In this document: piece by piece, positions 54,050 to 62,883 of the stretch
Position numbering within the stretch: the stretch's first letter is position 1
How the letters are laid out: every line of letters begins with the position of its first letter
Assembly (NCBI RefSeq): GCF_002117935.1
Contig: NZ_BDJE01000011.1
Coordinates: 32,425 to 96,424 of the forward strand
Source of the DNA: Nocardioides sp. PD653-B2
GTDB lineage: Bacteria > Actinomycetota > Actinomycetes > Propionibacteriales > Nocardioidaceae
Reading direction: 5' to 3'
DNA: 64,000 nt
Made by a program: the position numbers and the translations under genes
Notes under the pieces: model-generated
Seen by the model: the letters and a program-made list of their open reading frames with translations, nothing else
Told to the model about the DNA's origin: nothing
Databases searched by the model: none

Positions 54050-54889
54050 ATGACGACGCGCACGCTCCCGCAGCTGATGGGCGTCGTCAACGTCACGCCC
54101 GACTCGTTCTCCGACGGCGGCCGCTGGCTCGAGCCGGAGGCCGCCGTCGCACACGGCCGCGCCCTGCTGGCCGACGGGGCCGACATCCTCGACATCGGCG
54201 GGGAGTCGACCCGGCCGGGCGCGACCCGGCCCGTCGTCGAGGAGGAGCTCGGCCGGGTGATCCCGGTGATCACGGAGCTGGCCGCCGACGGAGCCGTCGT
54301 CTCCGTCGACACCATGCGCTCCGAGGTGGCCGAGGCGGCGCTCGCCGCCGGCGCCACGATGGTCAACGACGTCTCCGGCGGCCTCGCGGACCCGCGCATC
54401 CTCGAGGTCGTGGCCGCCGCGGGTGCGCCGTACATCGCGATGCACTGGCGAGCTCACGCCGACCACATGCGCGACTTCGCCGTGTACGACGGCCCGGGCG
54501 GCGTGGTCGGGGCGGTCCGCGACGAGCTGTCCGAGCGGGTGGAGGCGATCCTGGCCGCGGGGATCGCCCCCGACCGGATCGTCCTCGACCCGGGCCTCGG
54601 GTTCGCCAAGCACGGCGAGCACAACTGGCAGCTGCTGCGCGACCTCGGGCCGCTGCAGGCGCTCGGCTTCCCGCTGCTGGTGGGTGCGAGCCGCAAGTCC
54701 TTCCTCGGTAGGCTGCTCGCGGACGCTCGCGGGACGCCCCGTCCGGTGGAGATGCGGGAGCACGCCAACACCGCGCTCACGATCCACCTCGCTCACCAGG
54801 GGGTGTGGGGCCTGCGGGTGCACGACGTACGCGCCGCGCGCGACGCCCTCCGGGTGCTCGAGCGGCTGACCGGGGAGGACGGACCATGA
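54050..54889 (+). CDS. folP: dihydropteroate synthase
   Basis: This 279-residue TIM-barrel enzyme joins p-aminobenzoate to dihydropterin pyrophosphate and is the sulfonamide target. It has both signatures: GVVNVTPDSFSDGG near the start and DIGGESTRPGA near 45-55, followed by VNDVSGG, DPGLGFAK and GASRKSFLG. The ATG at 54050 is preferred. It overlaps folB by 4 bases. Confidence 0.96.
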   Translation: MTTRTLPQLMGVVNVTPDSFSDGGRWLEPEAAVAHGRALLADGADILDIGGESTRPGATRPVVEEELGRVIPVITELAADGAVVSVDTMRSEVAEAALAAGATMVNDVSGGLADPRILEVVAAAGAPYIAMHWRAHADHMRDFAVYDGPGGVVGAVRDELSERVEAILAAGIAPDRIVLDPGLGFAKHGEHNWQLLRDLGPLQALGFPLLVGASRKSFLGRLLADARGTPRPVEMREHANTALTIHLAHQGVWGLRVHDVRAARDALRVLERLTGEDGP

Positions 54890-55257
54890 CCGACGAGCTC
54901 ACGGTCCGCGGCATCGAGTGCTACGGCCACCACGGGGTGTTCGAGTTCGAGAAGCGCGAGGGGCAGACCTTCGTGATCGACCTCACCCTCGGCATCGACA
55001 CCGCACCCGCGGCGGCGTCCGACGACTTGCCAGACACCGTCGACTACGGGAGTCTCGTGGCCTCGGTGAAAGCCGCCGTGGAGAAGGATCCGGTCGACCT
55101 GATCGAGACCCTGGCCCAGCGGATCTCGGGCGTCTGCCTCTTGGACGACCGTGTTGAATGGGCGCGGGTCACGGTTCACAAGCCGGACGCACCCATCGAC
55201 GCGACGTTCGAAGACGTCGCGCTGACGATCACCCGGAAACGTGAGGGCCGCCCGTGA
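54886..55257 (+). CDS. folB: dihydroneopterin aldolase
   Basis: This 123-residue enzyme cleaves dihydroneopterin to 6-hydroxymethyl-dihydropterin. GIECYGHHGVFEFEKREGQ and VDYGSLVASV are the family motifs, with the catalytic Glu and Lys regions retained. It starts at an ATG overlapping the folP stop and overlaps folK by 4 bases. Confidence 0.95.
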   Translation: MTDELTVRGIECYGHHGVFEFEKREGQTFVIDLTLGIDTAPAAASDDLPDTVDYGSLVASVKAAVEKDPVDLIETLAQRISGVCLLDDRVEWARVTVHKPDAPIDATFEDVALTITRKREGRP

Positions 55258-55823
55258 CTGAGACCCCCAACCCCAACATCATCGATGCCGACACGCTGAC
55301 CGGTGAGATGCGTCCGATCCGTCGGGCGGTGCTGGCGTTGGGCTCCAACCTCGGCGAGCGGCTGGCCAGCCTGCAGGGCGCCGTCAACGCCCTGGCGGAC
55401 ACACCGGACGTGTGGATCACCGGTGTCTCGCCCGTCTACGAGACCGAGCCGGTCGGCTGCCCGCCCGACACGAAGACCTTCCTCAACGCCATCGTGATGA
55501 TGGACACCACGTTGGCCGCCAGCCGGCTGATGGACCGGGCGCTGGCCATCGAGGACGCCTTCGAGCGGGAGCGCAGCGAGGTCAAGAACGCGCCGCGCAC
55601 CCTCGACGTGGACCTGATCGTCGTCGGCGACCGGCGCAGCGACGAGGAGTCGCTCCGGCTGCCGCACCCGCGGGCGGCCGAGCGGGCGTTCGTGCTGCGT
55701 CCCTGGCTCGACCTCGACCCGGAGGCGGAGTTCCCGGACCTCGGTCCGGTGGCCGACCTGCTGGAGGCGACCGACCAGAGTGGCATCAAGCTGCGGGACG
55801 ACCTGGTCCTCGAGGTCCAGTGA
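55254..55823 (+). CDS. folK: 2-amino-4-hydroxy-6-hydroxymethyldihydropteridine pyrophosphokinase
   Basis: This 189-residue kinase pyrophosphorylates 6-hydroxymethyl-dihydropterin using ATP. ALGSNLGERLASLQ near 27-40 and RTLDVDLIVVGD with the metal-binding aspartates identify it, followed by LPHPRAAERAFVL. The first 20 residues are an extension. The GTG start overlaps folB. Confidence 0.95.
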   Translation: MTETPNPNIIDADTLTGEMRPIRRAVLALGSNLGERLASLQGAVNALADTPDVWITGVSPVYETEPVGCPPDTKTFLNAIVMMDTTLAASRLMDRALAIEDAFERERSEVKNAPRTLDVDLIVVGDRRSDEESLRLPHPRAAERAFVLRPWLDLDPEAEFPDLGPVADLLEATDQSGIKLRDDLVLEVQ

Positions 55824-55830
55824 CCCGCCG

Positions 55831-56319
55831 GTGAGCGCCGACCCGTCCGGCGAGGAACCGTCGGGTGGGCGGCTCCGACCGACGTCGGCCGGTGTCCTCA
55901 CCGGATGGGGGGTCGCCGGCCTGGTCGGCGGCTGGCTGCTGCACCCCCTCACCGTGCGGTGGCGGGGCAGCGCCCCGATCGTCACCTGGGCGCAACCGCT
56001 GGCGCTGGTCCTGGTCGCCGCGATCCTCGGCGCGACGGCGTACCTCACCTGGCGCACCGTGCACGTCCAGCGCCGGCGGCTCGAGCCGAACCAGGCGGTC
56101 AACCGCCTCGTGCTGGCCCGGGCCTGCGCGCTCGTCGGTGCGCTCGTCGCCGGCGGCTACGTCGGCTACGCCGTGACCTGGCTCGGCAACGACGCCGAGC
56201 TCGCGGCCCAGCGAGCGCTGCGGTCGGGCATCGCGGGGGCCGCGGGCGTGGCGATCGTCGTCACCGCGATGCTCCTGGAGCGCGCGTGTCGCGTCCGTTC
56301 CGACGGGGACGAAGCCTAA
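55831..56319 (+). CDS. DUF3180 membrane protein
   Basis: This 162-residue protein has four membrane segments and the PTSAGVLTGWGVAGLVGGWLL opening typical of the actinobacterial DUF3180 family, which is regularly found just after folK. Function unknown. The GTG at 55831 fits both the family start and the 7-base gap to folK. Confidence 0.85.
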   Translation: MSADPSGEEPSGGRLRPTSAGVLTGWGVAGLVGGWLLHPLTVRWRGSAPIVTWAQPLALVLVAAILGATAYLTWRTVHVQRRRLEPNQAVNRLVLARACALVGALVAGGYVGYAVTWLGNDAELAAQRALRSGIAGAAGVAIVVTAMLLERACRVRSDGDEA

Positions 56320-56329
56320 CCTCGGGGGT

Positions 56330-56923
56330 ATGGCTTCCCCCCAGGCATCATCCGCCGGCCGACGCCGGCAGCGCAGCACCCGACTGACCGTCGCCGTCGT
56401 CCTGCTCGCCGTCTCGGCGCTGGCCGTCCTCGGCGCGGTCATCAGCGGCACCTGGATCCTCGTGGTGCTCGCCGCCGTCCTCGGTGTCGTCCTCGGCGCC
56501 GCGGCCACCCGGATCACCCACTCCGAGCTCGCCGACGCCCGCCGCGACGCCGCGCGTGACCGCGCCGAGCAGGCCCGCGCCTACCGCGACCTGACCGACA
56601 CGCGCACGGCCGAGCACACCGCCTTCGCCGAGTCCATGCAGGAGCGCCTGACCCGCCACCAGACGGCCGTCCACGAGCTCGAGGACGCGCTGACCGCCGC
56701 CCAGGGGCGCGCCGCCGAGGCGACCCGCAGGCTGGACGCCGAGACGCGGCGCGCCGACCTCGCCGAGACCGACGGCCGCACGACCGCCACGTTGCTCGAG
56801 CAGTCGCAGCAGCGCGCGGCCGAGGCGATCGTCCGGGTCGCCGAGCTCGAGCAGGAGCTGGACGTCGTCCGCGCCGAGCTCGAGGCCATCACCCAGATCC
56901 GGGCCGCGAAGCGGACCGGATGA
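56330..56923 (+). CDS. membrane-anchored coiled-coil protein, unknown function
   Basis: This 197-residue protein has two adjacent N-terminal membrane segments (about 18-60) followed by a cytoplasmic Ala/Glu/Arg-rich coiled coil to near the C-terminus. No catalytic motif is visible. It is the last gene of the folate block and is followed within two bases by a dispersed repeat. Confidence 0.75.
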   Translation: MASPQASSAGRRRQRSTRLTVAVVLLAVSALAVLGAVISGTWILVVLAAVLGVVLGAAATRITHSELADARRDAARDRAEQARAYRDLTDTRTAEHTAFAESMQERLTRHQTAVHELEDALTAAQGRAAEATRRLDAETRRADLAETDGRTTATLLEQSQQRAAEAIVRVAELEQELDVVRAELEAITQIRAAKRTG

Positions 56924-56924
56924 C

Positions 56925-56981
56925 GGTGGTCGAGCAAGCCGCGCGAGCGAGGAACGAGGTCGCGACCCGCGTGCCGAGACC
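56925..56981. repeat. GTGGTCGAG-type dispersed repeat, copy B
   Basis: A 57-base sequence beginning GGTGGTCGAGCAAGCCGCG and ending CGTGCCGAGACC, starting 2 bases after a stop codon. It matches copy A near 51.06 kb and shares GAGGAACGAGG with the short copy near 40.76 kb. Confidence 0.75.
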
Positions 56982-57052
56982 TCGTGACGTACGAACGGGC
57001 CTCGACCACGGCGCGTGACGCCCGTCGGCAGGGGTGCGGCACAATCGCGACC

Positions 57053-58147
57053 GTGATCCCCGACGACAACCGGTTCGAGAGCGACCCCGACGAGGTGCTG
57101 GGCGACGTGCCCGGCCTGCCGCGAGGCTGGACGGTCGGCACGCCCGACCCCGCCGACCGGTTCGACGTCGCCCGGCTGACCCAGCTGCTCCGTGCCCACG
57201 AGCGGCACGGCCGGGGCTGGGCGGGTGCCTCGGTCGACGACGTCCTCGTCGAGGTCTCCGAGCACGGCCTGTTGATGCGCGAGAACGTCGTGGTCCGCGA
57301 CGCCGAGGGCGACATCCAGGCCTGGGGCAGCGTCCACGACCGCTCGGTCGGCCGGATGCTCTTCGTCCACGTCGTGCAGCGCGAGCTGCCCGACGACGTC
57401 GCCGACACCTGCTCGGACCTGCTGTTCGAGTGGGCCGAGGCGCAGGCCCGCTCCGTCGGCGCCGCGCGCGGTCTCGAGACCCAGCAGATCGACACCGGCG
57501 CCTTCGAGGGCGACGAGCGCCAGGCCCGCTGGCTGGCCGGGGCCGGCTTCGAGAAGGTCCGCACCTGGTGGCAGATGAGCCGTCCGGTCACGCCCGACGA
57601 GGAGGGTCTCGTCGAGACCCCCGACCACTGGGAGAACGGCGGTGTCGTCTTCCGGCTGGTCCGGCGCACCGGCACCGGCATGCCCGACGAGAGCGACCTG
57701 CGCGAGGTGCACGACGTCCTGGAGGGGGCGTTCGTGGACCACTTCAACTCCAGCGAGGAGACCTTCGAGGAGTTCATCCACCGGCTGCGCGAGGACCCCG
57801 GGCACCGCTGGGACCACTGGTGGCTGGCCGAGCTGGTCGACCCCGACAGCGGCGACCGGCCGCAGCCGGTCGGCGCGCTGATCGGCACCGTCTCGGAGAG
57901 CGCGAACGGCCCGGACGGCTCGTACGTGTCCTACCTCGGCGTGCTCGAGGCCGCTCGGGGCCGGGGGGTGGCCAAGGGCCTGCTGCGCACGATCATCGCG
58001 GACGCCGCCGGCCGAGGCCGCGACCGGGTCGGCCTCGAGGTCGACGCCGACTCGCCGACCGGCGCGGCCGGGCTCTACACGTCGATGGGCTGGCAGACCA
58101 AGTACGTCACGGAGTCCTGGCACCGCGACGTCCCGGTCACGTCCTAG
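57053..58147 (+). CDS. tandem GNAT-domain N-acetyltransferase (mycothiol-synthase-like)
   Basis: This 364-residue protein has two GNAT domains. The second is complete, with YLGVLEAARGRGVAKGLL (acetyl-CoA loop) and GLYTSMGWQTKYVTESWH; the first is degenerate. The tandem layout resembles MshD, but equally other actinobacterial double-GNAT proteins of unknown substrate. The GTG at 57053 is chosen. Its last 11 bases overlap the end of the convergent ABC ATPase gene. Confidence 0.82.
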   Translation: MIPDDNRFESDPDEVLGDVPGLPRGWTVGTPDPADRFDVARLTQLLRAHERHGRGWAGASVDDVLVEVSEHGLLMRENVVVRDAEGDIQAWGSVHDRSVGRMLFVHVVQRELPDDVADTCSDLLFEWAEAQARSVGAARGLETQQIDTGAFEGDERQARWLAGAGFEKVRTWWQMSRPVTPDEEGLVETPDHWENGGVVFRLVRRTGTGMPDESDLREVHDVLEGAFVDHFNSSEETFEEFIHRLREDPGHRWDHWWLAELVDPDSGDRPQPVGALIGTVSESANGPDGSYVSYLGVLEAARGRGVAKGLLRTIIADAAGRGRDRVGLEVDADSPTGAAGLYTSMGWQTKYVTESWHRDVPVTS

Positions 58148-59180
58148 TCGCCGCCTCGGCCTCGGTCATCTCGGCGAGCGCCGCGCGCAGCGCGTGGTGC
58201 ACCCCGTTGGGCGTCAGCACGCCCACGAACTGCGCCCCCTGCTTGATCCCGATCATGCCGCGGTCCTCGCGCAGGAGTGCCGCGAGCGCCGCGCCCAGCG
58301 TGGTGTCGGCGTCGATCGCCGAGCCGAGGTCGCCGACGCTCACGCGGTCGAGCGGCTCGACGTGGGCGGGGTCCAGCGGGATCACGTCGAGCCGGCGCAG
58401 GCCCGAGGTCGACCCGACGAACTCGGCGACGAAGTCGTCGGCCGGGCGGCCGAGCACCCGGGCCGGGGTGTCGTACTGGGCCAGCCGCCCCCCGGCCGCG
58501 AAGATCGCGACCTTGTCGCCCAGCCGGACGGCCTCGTCGATGTCGTGGGTGACCAGCACGACGGTGATGCCGAGCTCGTCGTGCAGCCGGAGGAACTCGT
58601 CCTGGAGCCGCAGCCGCACCAGGGGGTCGACCGCGCCGAACGGCTCGTCCATGAGCAGCACCGGTGGGTGCGCCGCGAGCGCGCGGGCCACGCCGACCCG
58701 CTGCTGCTGACCGCCCGAGAGCTGGTGCGGGTAGCGGTCGGCGTACGTCGCCGGGTCGAGCCCGACCAGCTCCATCAGCTCGGCGGCCCGCTCCCGCGCC
58801 GTCGCCTTGGACTCGCCGTACAGGAGCGGCACTGTCATCACGTTGGTGATGACCTTCTGGTGCGGGAAGAGACCGACCTGCTGGATGACGTAGCCGATGC
58901 CGCGGCGCAGCGTGACCGGGTCCTGGTGGGTGACGTCCTGGCCGTCGATCTCGATCGTGCCGCTCGTGGGCTCGATCAGCCGGTTGATCATCTTCAGCGT
59001 CGTCGACTTGCCGCACCCCGAGGGCCCGACGAGGGTGACCAGCTCACCCCGGTTGACGACCAGGTCGAGCTCGTGGACGGCGACGGTGCCGTCCTCGTAG
59101 GTCTTGCCGACCCCGGAGAGCCGGATCATCGGATCGCGCGGCGTCGTGGAGGTCGGGGCGGAGGAGCGGGTACCGTCCAT
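58137..59180 (-). CDS. quaternary-amine (glycine betaine/choline/carnitine) ABC transporter ATPase
   Basis: This 347-residue OpuCA/ProV-type ATPase has Walker A GPSGCGKS (52-59), the signature LSGGQQQR (154-161), MDEPFGAVDPL and the switch His in VTHDIDE. A C-terminal CBS-like segment (about 280-335) probably senses ionic strength. It powers uptake of an osmoprotectant with the divergent permeases. The start is ATG 59180; ATG 59129 is possible and would leave more room for a promoter. Confidence 0.9.
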   Translation of the reverse strand: MDGTRSSAPTSTTPRDPMIRLSGVGKTYEDGTVAVHELDLVVNRGELVTLVGPSGCGKSTTLKMINRLIEPTSGTIEIDGQDVTHQDPVTLRRGIGYVIQQVGLFPHQKVITNVMTVPLLYGESKATARERAAELMELVGLDPATYADRYPHQLSGGQQQRVGVARALAAHPPVLLMDEPFGAVDPLVRLRLQDEFLRLHDELGITVVLVTHDIDEAVRLGDKVAIFAAGGRLAQYDTPARVLGRPADDFVAEFVGSTSGLRRLDVIPLDPAHVEPLDRVSVGDLGSAIDADTTLGAALAALLREDRGMIGIKQGAQFVGVLTPNGVHHALRAALAEMTEAEAATRT

Positions 59181-59183
59181 GCG

Positions 59184-59891
59184 GTGACCCTACTCGTGGC
59201 CGCCGCCGCAGCCGGTGAGCCGAGTTGCTACAGCAGGCTCACGAACGAGTGGTTCTGCGGTCAGTACCTCCAGGACCGCAGGTCCGAGCTGGTGGACGCG
59301 ACGACCCAGCACCTGGAGATCACGGTCGTCTCGGTGCTGCTCGGGGTCGTGATCGCGTTTCCCCTGGCCCTGCTGGCCCGGCGCCTCCCGCGACTGGAGT
59401 CGGGCATCCTCGGCCTGACGACCGCGATCTACACGATCCCATCGCTCGCGCTGCTGCCGCTGCTCGTCCCGTTCACCGGCCTGAGCGCCACCACCGTCGT
59501 GATCGGGCTGGCGCTCTACGCCCTGACGATCCTGGTGCGCAGCATGCTGGAGGGGCTGCGCTCGGTGCCCGACGAGGTCCGTGAGTCCGCGATCGGCCTG
59601 GGCTTCGGCAGCACCCGTCTGCTGCTGAAGGTCGACCTCCCGCTCGCCCTGCCGGTGATCATGGCCGGCCTGCGCGTCGCCACCGTGTCGACCGTCGCGC
59701 TGACCACCGTCGGTTCGCTGGTCGCGTACGGCGGTCTCGGGAACCTGATCAAGGACGGGGTGAGCACGAACTTCCGCGCCGAGCTCATGGCCGCCTCGAT
59801 CCTTTGCGTCGTGATCGCCGTCGTGCTCGACCTGCTGATCGTCCTCACGCAGCGACTCCTGACGCCCTGGACCCGGGGGGTGCGGGCATGA
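59184..59891 (+). CDS. quaternary-amine ABC transporter permease 1 (OpuCB/ProW type)
   Basis: This 235-residue permease has about five membrane segments and the EAA loop VRESAIGLGFGSTRLLLKVDLPLALP that contacts the ATPase. The GTG at 59184 is only 3 bases from the divergent ATPase start codon. It overlaps permease 2 by 4 bases. Confidence 0.88.
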   Translation: MTLLVAAAAAGEPSCYSRLTNEWFCGQYLQDRRSELVDATTQHLEITVVSVLLGVVIAFPLALLARRLPRLESGILGLTTAIYTIPSLALLPLLVPFTGLSATTVVIGLALYALTILVRSMLEGLRSVPDEVRESAIGLGFGSTRLLLKVDLPLALPVIMAGLRVATVSTVALTTVGSLVAYGGLGNLIKDGVSTNFRAELMAASILCVVIAVVLDLLIVLTQRLLTPWTRGVRA

Positions 59892-60652
59892 CCGTCGTCT
59901 CCGACGCGTGGGACTACCTCACGACCGCGGCCAACTGGACCGGTGACGACGGCATGCTCCAGCTGCTGGTGCAGCAGCTGTTGCTCAGCGCCACCGCGCT
60001 CCTGGTCGCGGTGGTCATCGGTCTCCCGATCGCGCTCTGGCTCGGGCACCTCGGCCGCGGCGGGTTCCTCGCCATCAATGTCTCGAACGTCGGCCGCGCC
60101 GTCCCGACGTTCGCGCTGCTGGCCCTCCTGGTCACCGCCGACTGGCCGGGTACCGCGTCGTTCGGGCCCTACGGACGTGCGGGCCTGGCGACCATCATCG
60201 CCCTCACCCTCTTCGCGCTACCGCCGATCATCACCAACGGCTATGTCGCGGTCGTGGAGGTCTCGCCCTCCGTCAAGCAGGCGGCCGACGGCATGGGCAT
60301 GACCGGCTGGCAGAAGTTCTTCCGCGTGGAGCTGCCGCTCTCCGCGCCGTTGGTGATGTCCGGGGTGCGCCTGGCACTGGTCCAGGTGTGGGCGACGGCG
60401 ACGATCGCCGCGCTGGTCGCCGGGCCCGGCCTCGGCCAGGTGATCACCGACGGCTTCTACCGCACCAACTACGGGAAGGGCATTGCCGGAGCCATCGTGG
60501 TGGCCCTGGTCGCGCTCCTCCTCGAGGTGGTCGCCGCCCTGGTCCAGCGGGTGCTCGACCCGACGCCCCGGGCGTCGTCACCACCACGTCTCCGGGGAAT
60601 GTCGGAGGGCGGGCCTATCGTTACCGAGGCGACCGACGCCGTCGGCCACTAG
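59888..60652 (+). CDS. quaternary-amine ABC transporter permease 2 (OpuCD/ProW type)
   Basis: This 254-residue permease has five to six membrane segments and the EAA loop VKQAADGMGMTGWQKFFRVELP. It pairs with permease 1 as a heterodimer, as in the OpuC and ProW-like systems. Its ATG overlaps the stop of permease 1. The C-terminal 25 residues are polar and unusual. Confidence 0.9.
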   Translation: MTVVSDAWDYLTTAANWTGDDGMLQLLVQQLLLSATALLVAVVIGLPIALWLGHLGRGGFLAINVSNVGRAVPTFALLALLVTADWPGTASFGPYGRAGLATIIALTLFALPPIITNGYVAVVEVSPSVKQAADGMGMTGWQKFFRVELPLSAPLVMSGVRLALVQVWATATIAALVAGPGLGQVITDGFYRTNYGKGIAGAIVVALVALLLEVVAALVQRVLDPTPRASSPPRLRGMSEGGPIVTEATDAVGH

Positions 60653-60703
60653 CGCGACCGGACACGCGCGGCCTCGTGCCGCGGGACACAGAAGGTGACT
60701 CAC

Positions 60704-61660
60704 ATGCACGCACGCCGCTCCCTCGCCGCGGTTCTCGCCGTCGGCTCCCTCTTGCTCGCCACGGCCTGTGCCGGCAGCGACCTCAGCGACGACACCGCCA
60801 GCGAGGGCGACACCACGCCCGCCGCCGGGGCCGACCAGGGCCCCGTGCGGATCTCCGGGCAGAGCTTCCCCGAGGCCGCCCTCGTCGCGGCGATGTACGA
60901 CGAGCTCCTGACCGACGCCGGCTACCAGACCGACGTCAAGCTCGTCGACACCCGCGACGCCTACATGGCGACGTTCCCCCAGAGCATCGACGTGGTGCCG
61001 GAGTACGTCGGCGGCATCGTCAACTTCCTCAACGCGAAGAAGAACGGCGCCGACGCCGAGCCGTTCACCGCCGGAGACGGCGCCGAGCTCGCCGACCAGG
61101 GCAAGTCGCTGCTCGACGAGGCCGGGATCTCGCTCCTCGACACCTCCCCGGCGACGGACACCAACGCGTTCTTCGTCACCCAGGAATACTCCGACTCCGA
61201 GGGCGTCACGACGCTCTCCGACCTCGCAGGCAAGTCGGTCACGCTGGCAGCGGCTCCCGACTGCGAGGGCCGCCTCGACTGCGAGGGCGGTCTCACGGAC
61301 GAGTACGGCATCGACGTCACCAAGGTGCTGCCTCTCGGTTACGCGAGCGACCAGACCTACCAGTCGGTGATCGATGGCGAGAGCGAGCTCGGCGAGACCA
61401 GCACCACCGACGGCACCCTGGCGTCCCAGGGCCTCGTGGTGCTCGAGGACGACAAGCAGATCCAGCCGGCCCAGAACCTCGTGCCGGCGGTGAGCACCGC
61501 GTTCCTCGACGCCCACCCGGACGTCGCCGACGTCCTCAACAGCCTGATGGCCGCCCTCACCACCGAGAAGCTCACCGAGCTCAACGCCTCGGTGTCGGTC
61601 GACCGTGAGAAGCCCGAGGACGTCGCACACCAGTTCCTGGTGGACGCGGGTCTCCTCTGA
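60704..61660 (+). CDS. quaternary-amine ABC transporter substrate-binding lipoprotein (OpuCC/OsmF type)
   Basis: This 318-residue lipoprotein has a signal peptide ending in ATAC and the OpuAC-family fold: ISGQSFPEAALVAAMYDELL, VVPEYVGG and CEGRLDCEGGL. The last feature is typical of OsmF/OpuCC-type proteins that bind betaines or choline with aromatic cages. The ATG at 60704 follows AAGGTG; GTG 60695 is an alternative. It completes the import system. Confidence 0.9.
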   Translation: MHARRSLAAVLAVGSLLLATACAGSDLSDDTASEGDTTPAAGADQGPVRISGQSFPEAALVAAMYDELLTDAGYQTDVKLVDTRDAYMATFPQSIDVVPEYVGGIVNFLNAKKNGADAEPFTAGDGAELADQGKSLLDEAGISLLDTSPATDTNAFFVTQEYSDSEGVTTLSDLAGKSVTLAAAPDCEGRLDCEGGLTDEYGIDVTKVLPLGYASDQTYQSVIDGESELGETSTTDGTLASQGLVVLEDDKQIQPAQNLVPAVSTAFLDAHPDVADVLNSLMAALTTEKLTELNASVSVDREKPEDVAHQFLVDAGLL

Positions 61661-61681
61661 CCCGCTGCGGTCCCGACGATG

Positions 61682-61712
61682 CCGGGAGCGGCGCCGCCGG
61701 CGCCGCTCCCGG
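61682..61712. terminator. bidirectional hairpin terminator
   Basis: A perfect 14-bp stem has left arm 61682-61695 (CCGGGAGCGGCGCC), right arm 61699-61712 and a 3-base loop, between convergent genes. It has no T-tract but is very stable and lies 21 bases past the binding-protein stop. Confidence 0.85.
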
Positions 61713-61739
61713 GTCGGCACGTCTCCAGCAACCGCAACC

Positions 61740-62849
61740 TCAGACGCGGATCTCGAAGTCCCGCACCGCGAGCGCGGCCGGGTCGACCGAGGCCGGGTCG
61801 AGGACCGGTACGTCGATCCGTGGGCCCGTCGGCGTGACGACCTGGGGCACCGGCGCGCCGAGCCCGGCGACGTAGGTCATCACCGCGGCGGCGTCCTCCC
61901 GCCGCCCCTGCTCCACCAGCCAGCCGGTGAGCCGGTGCACGGGCGGGAGCCCGGAGTGGGTGAGCGACCGCGCGCCCCAGAGCTCGCGGACGCCCGCCGT
62001 CAGCAGCTCCCACCACGCGTCCGTGCAGCCCGGGATCTCGGTGAAGTAGCGGTGCAGGTCGCCGGCGAGCACCCGGTCCACGAAGACCTCCGTCACCTCC
62101 TCGGAGCCGAGGTCGCGCACGCTGGCCAGCGACATCCGCTTGGTCTCCCACCGGTCGCGCAGGTCGTCGAGCGAGGACCGCTGCTGGGTGATCGACGAGC
62201 CGTCGTGGCGGATCCGCCAGTGGTAGACGACCTCCGGGACCACGCCGAAGCGCTGCGCCGCGACGTACGCCCGGGTCGTGGTGGGCTGGTCCTCGTAGCG
62301 GATGCCCTCGGGCCAGGAGAGGTCCGCGCCGTCCCAGAACGCCCGGCGGAAGAGCTTGTTCCAGGCGAAGACGTCGCCGAGGATCTCGGGGTGCTCGGTG
62401 ATCGGGTACGCCGCGCGGTCGCGGTGGAGCCGGCGCATCCACGGCAGCTCGGTCAGCCGCTCGCCGTCCCACCGGGCGACCGACCCGGTCACGAAGTCGG
62501 AGCCGGTGCCGGTGAGCTGGCGCAGCAGGGTCCGGTAGGCCTCGGGGGGGACGACGTCGTCGGAGTCGGCGAAGGCCAGGATCTCGCCGGTCGCGTGCCG
62601 GACGCCCTCGTTGCGGGCGGCGCCGAGTCCGCGGTTGGCGGTGTGCACGACCCGCACCCGCGGGTCGCGGGCGGCGTAGTCGTCGGCGAGCGCGCCGGAG
62701 CCGTCGGTCGACCCGTCGTCGACCACGACGACCTCGAGGGCGCGGTGGCTCTGGGCGAGCACGCTGTCGAGGGCCTCCGGCAGGTACGCCTCGACGTCGT
62801 ACACCGGGACGACGACGCTGACCAGTGGCGCCCGCCGTCCGAACTTCAT
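61740..62849 (-). CDS. family 2 glycosyltransferase
   Basis: This 369-residue GT-A enzyme has SVVVPVYDVEAYL near 10-22, VVVVDDGSTDGS near 39-50 and the metal-binding FADSDD near 92-97. It transfers a sugar from a nucleotide donor, probably for a cell-wall polymer or teichoic-acid-like glycan, on the inner face of the membrane. C-terminal to about residue 220 is a helical region of unknown role. It is divergent from a sulfotransferase-like gene by 34 bases. Confidence 0.9.
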   Translation of the reverse strand: MKFGRRAPLVSVVVPVYDVEAYLPEALDSVLAQSHRALEVVVVDDGSTDGSGALADDYAARDPRVRVVHTANRGLGAARNEGVRHATGEILAFADSDDVVPPEAYRTLLRQLTGTGSDFVTGSVARWDGERLTELPWMRRLHRDRAAYPITEHPEILGDVFAWNKLFRRAFWDGADLSWPEGIRYEDQPTTTRAYVAAQRFGVVPEVVYHWRIRHDGSSITQQRSSLDDLRDRWETKRMSLASVRDLGSEEVTEVFVDRVLAGDLHRYFTEIPGCTDAWWELLTAGVRELWGARSLTHSGLPPVHRLTGWLVEQGRREDAAAVMTYVAGLGAPVPQVVTPTGPRIDVPVLDPASVDPAALAVRDFEIRV

Positions 62850-62883
62850 GGCCTCACCGTACTGACCGTTAGGCTCCTTGCTC

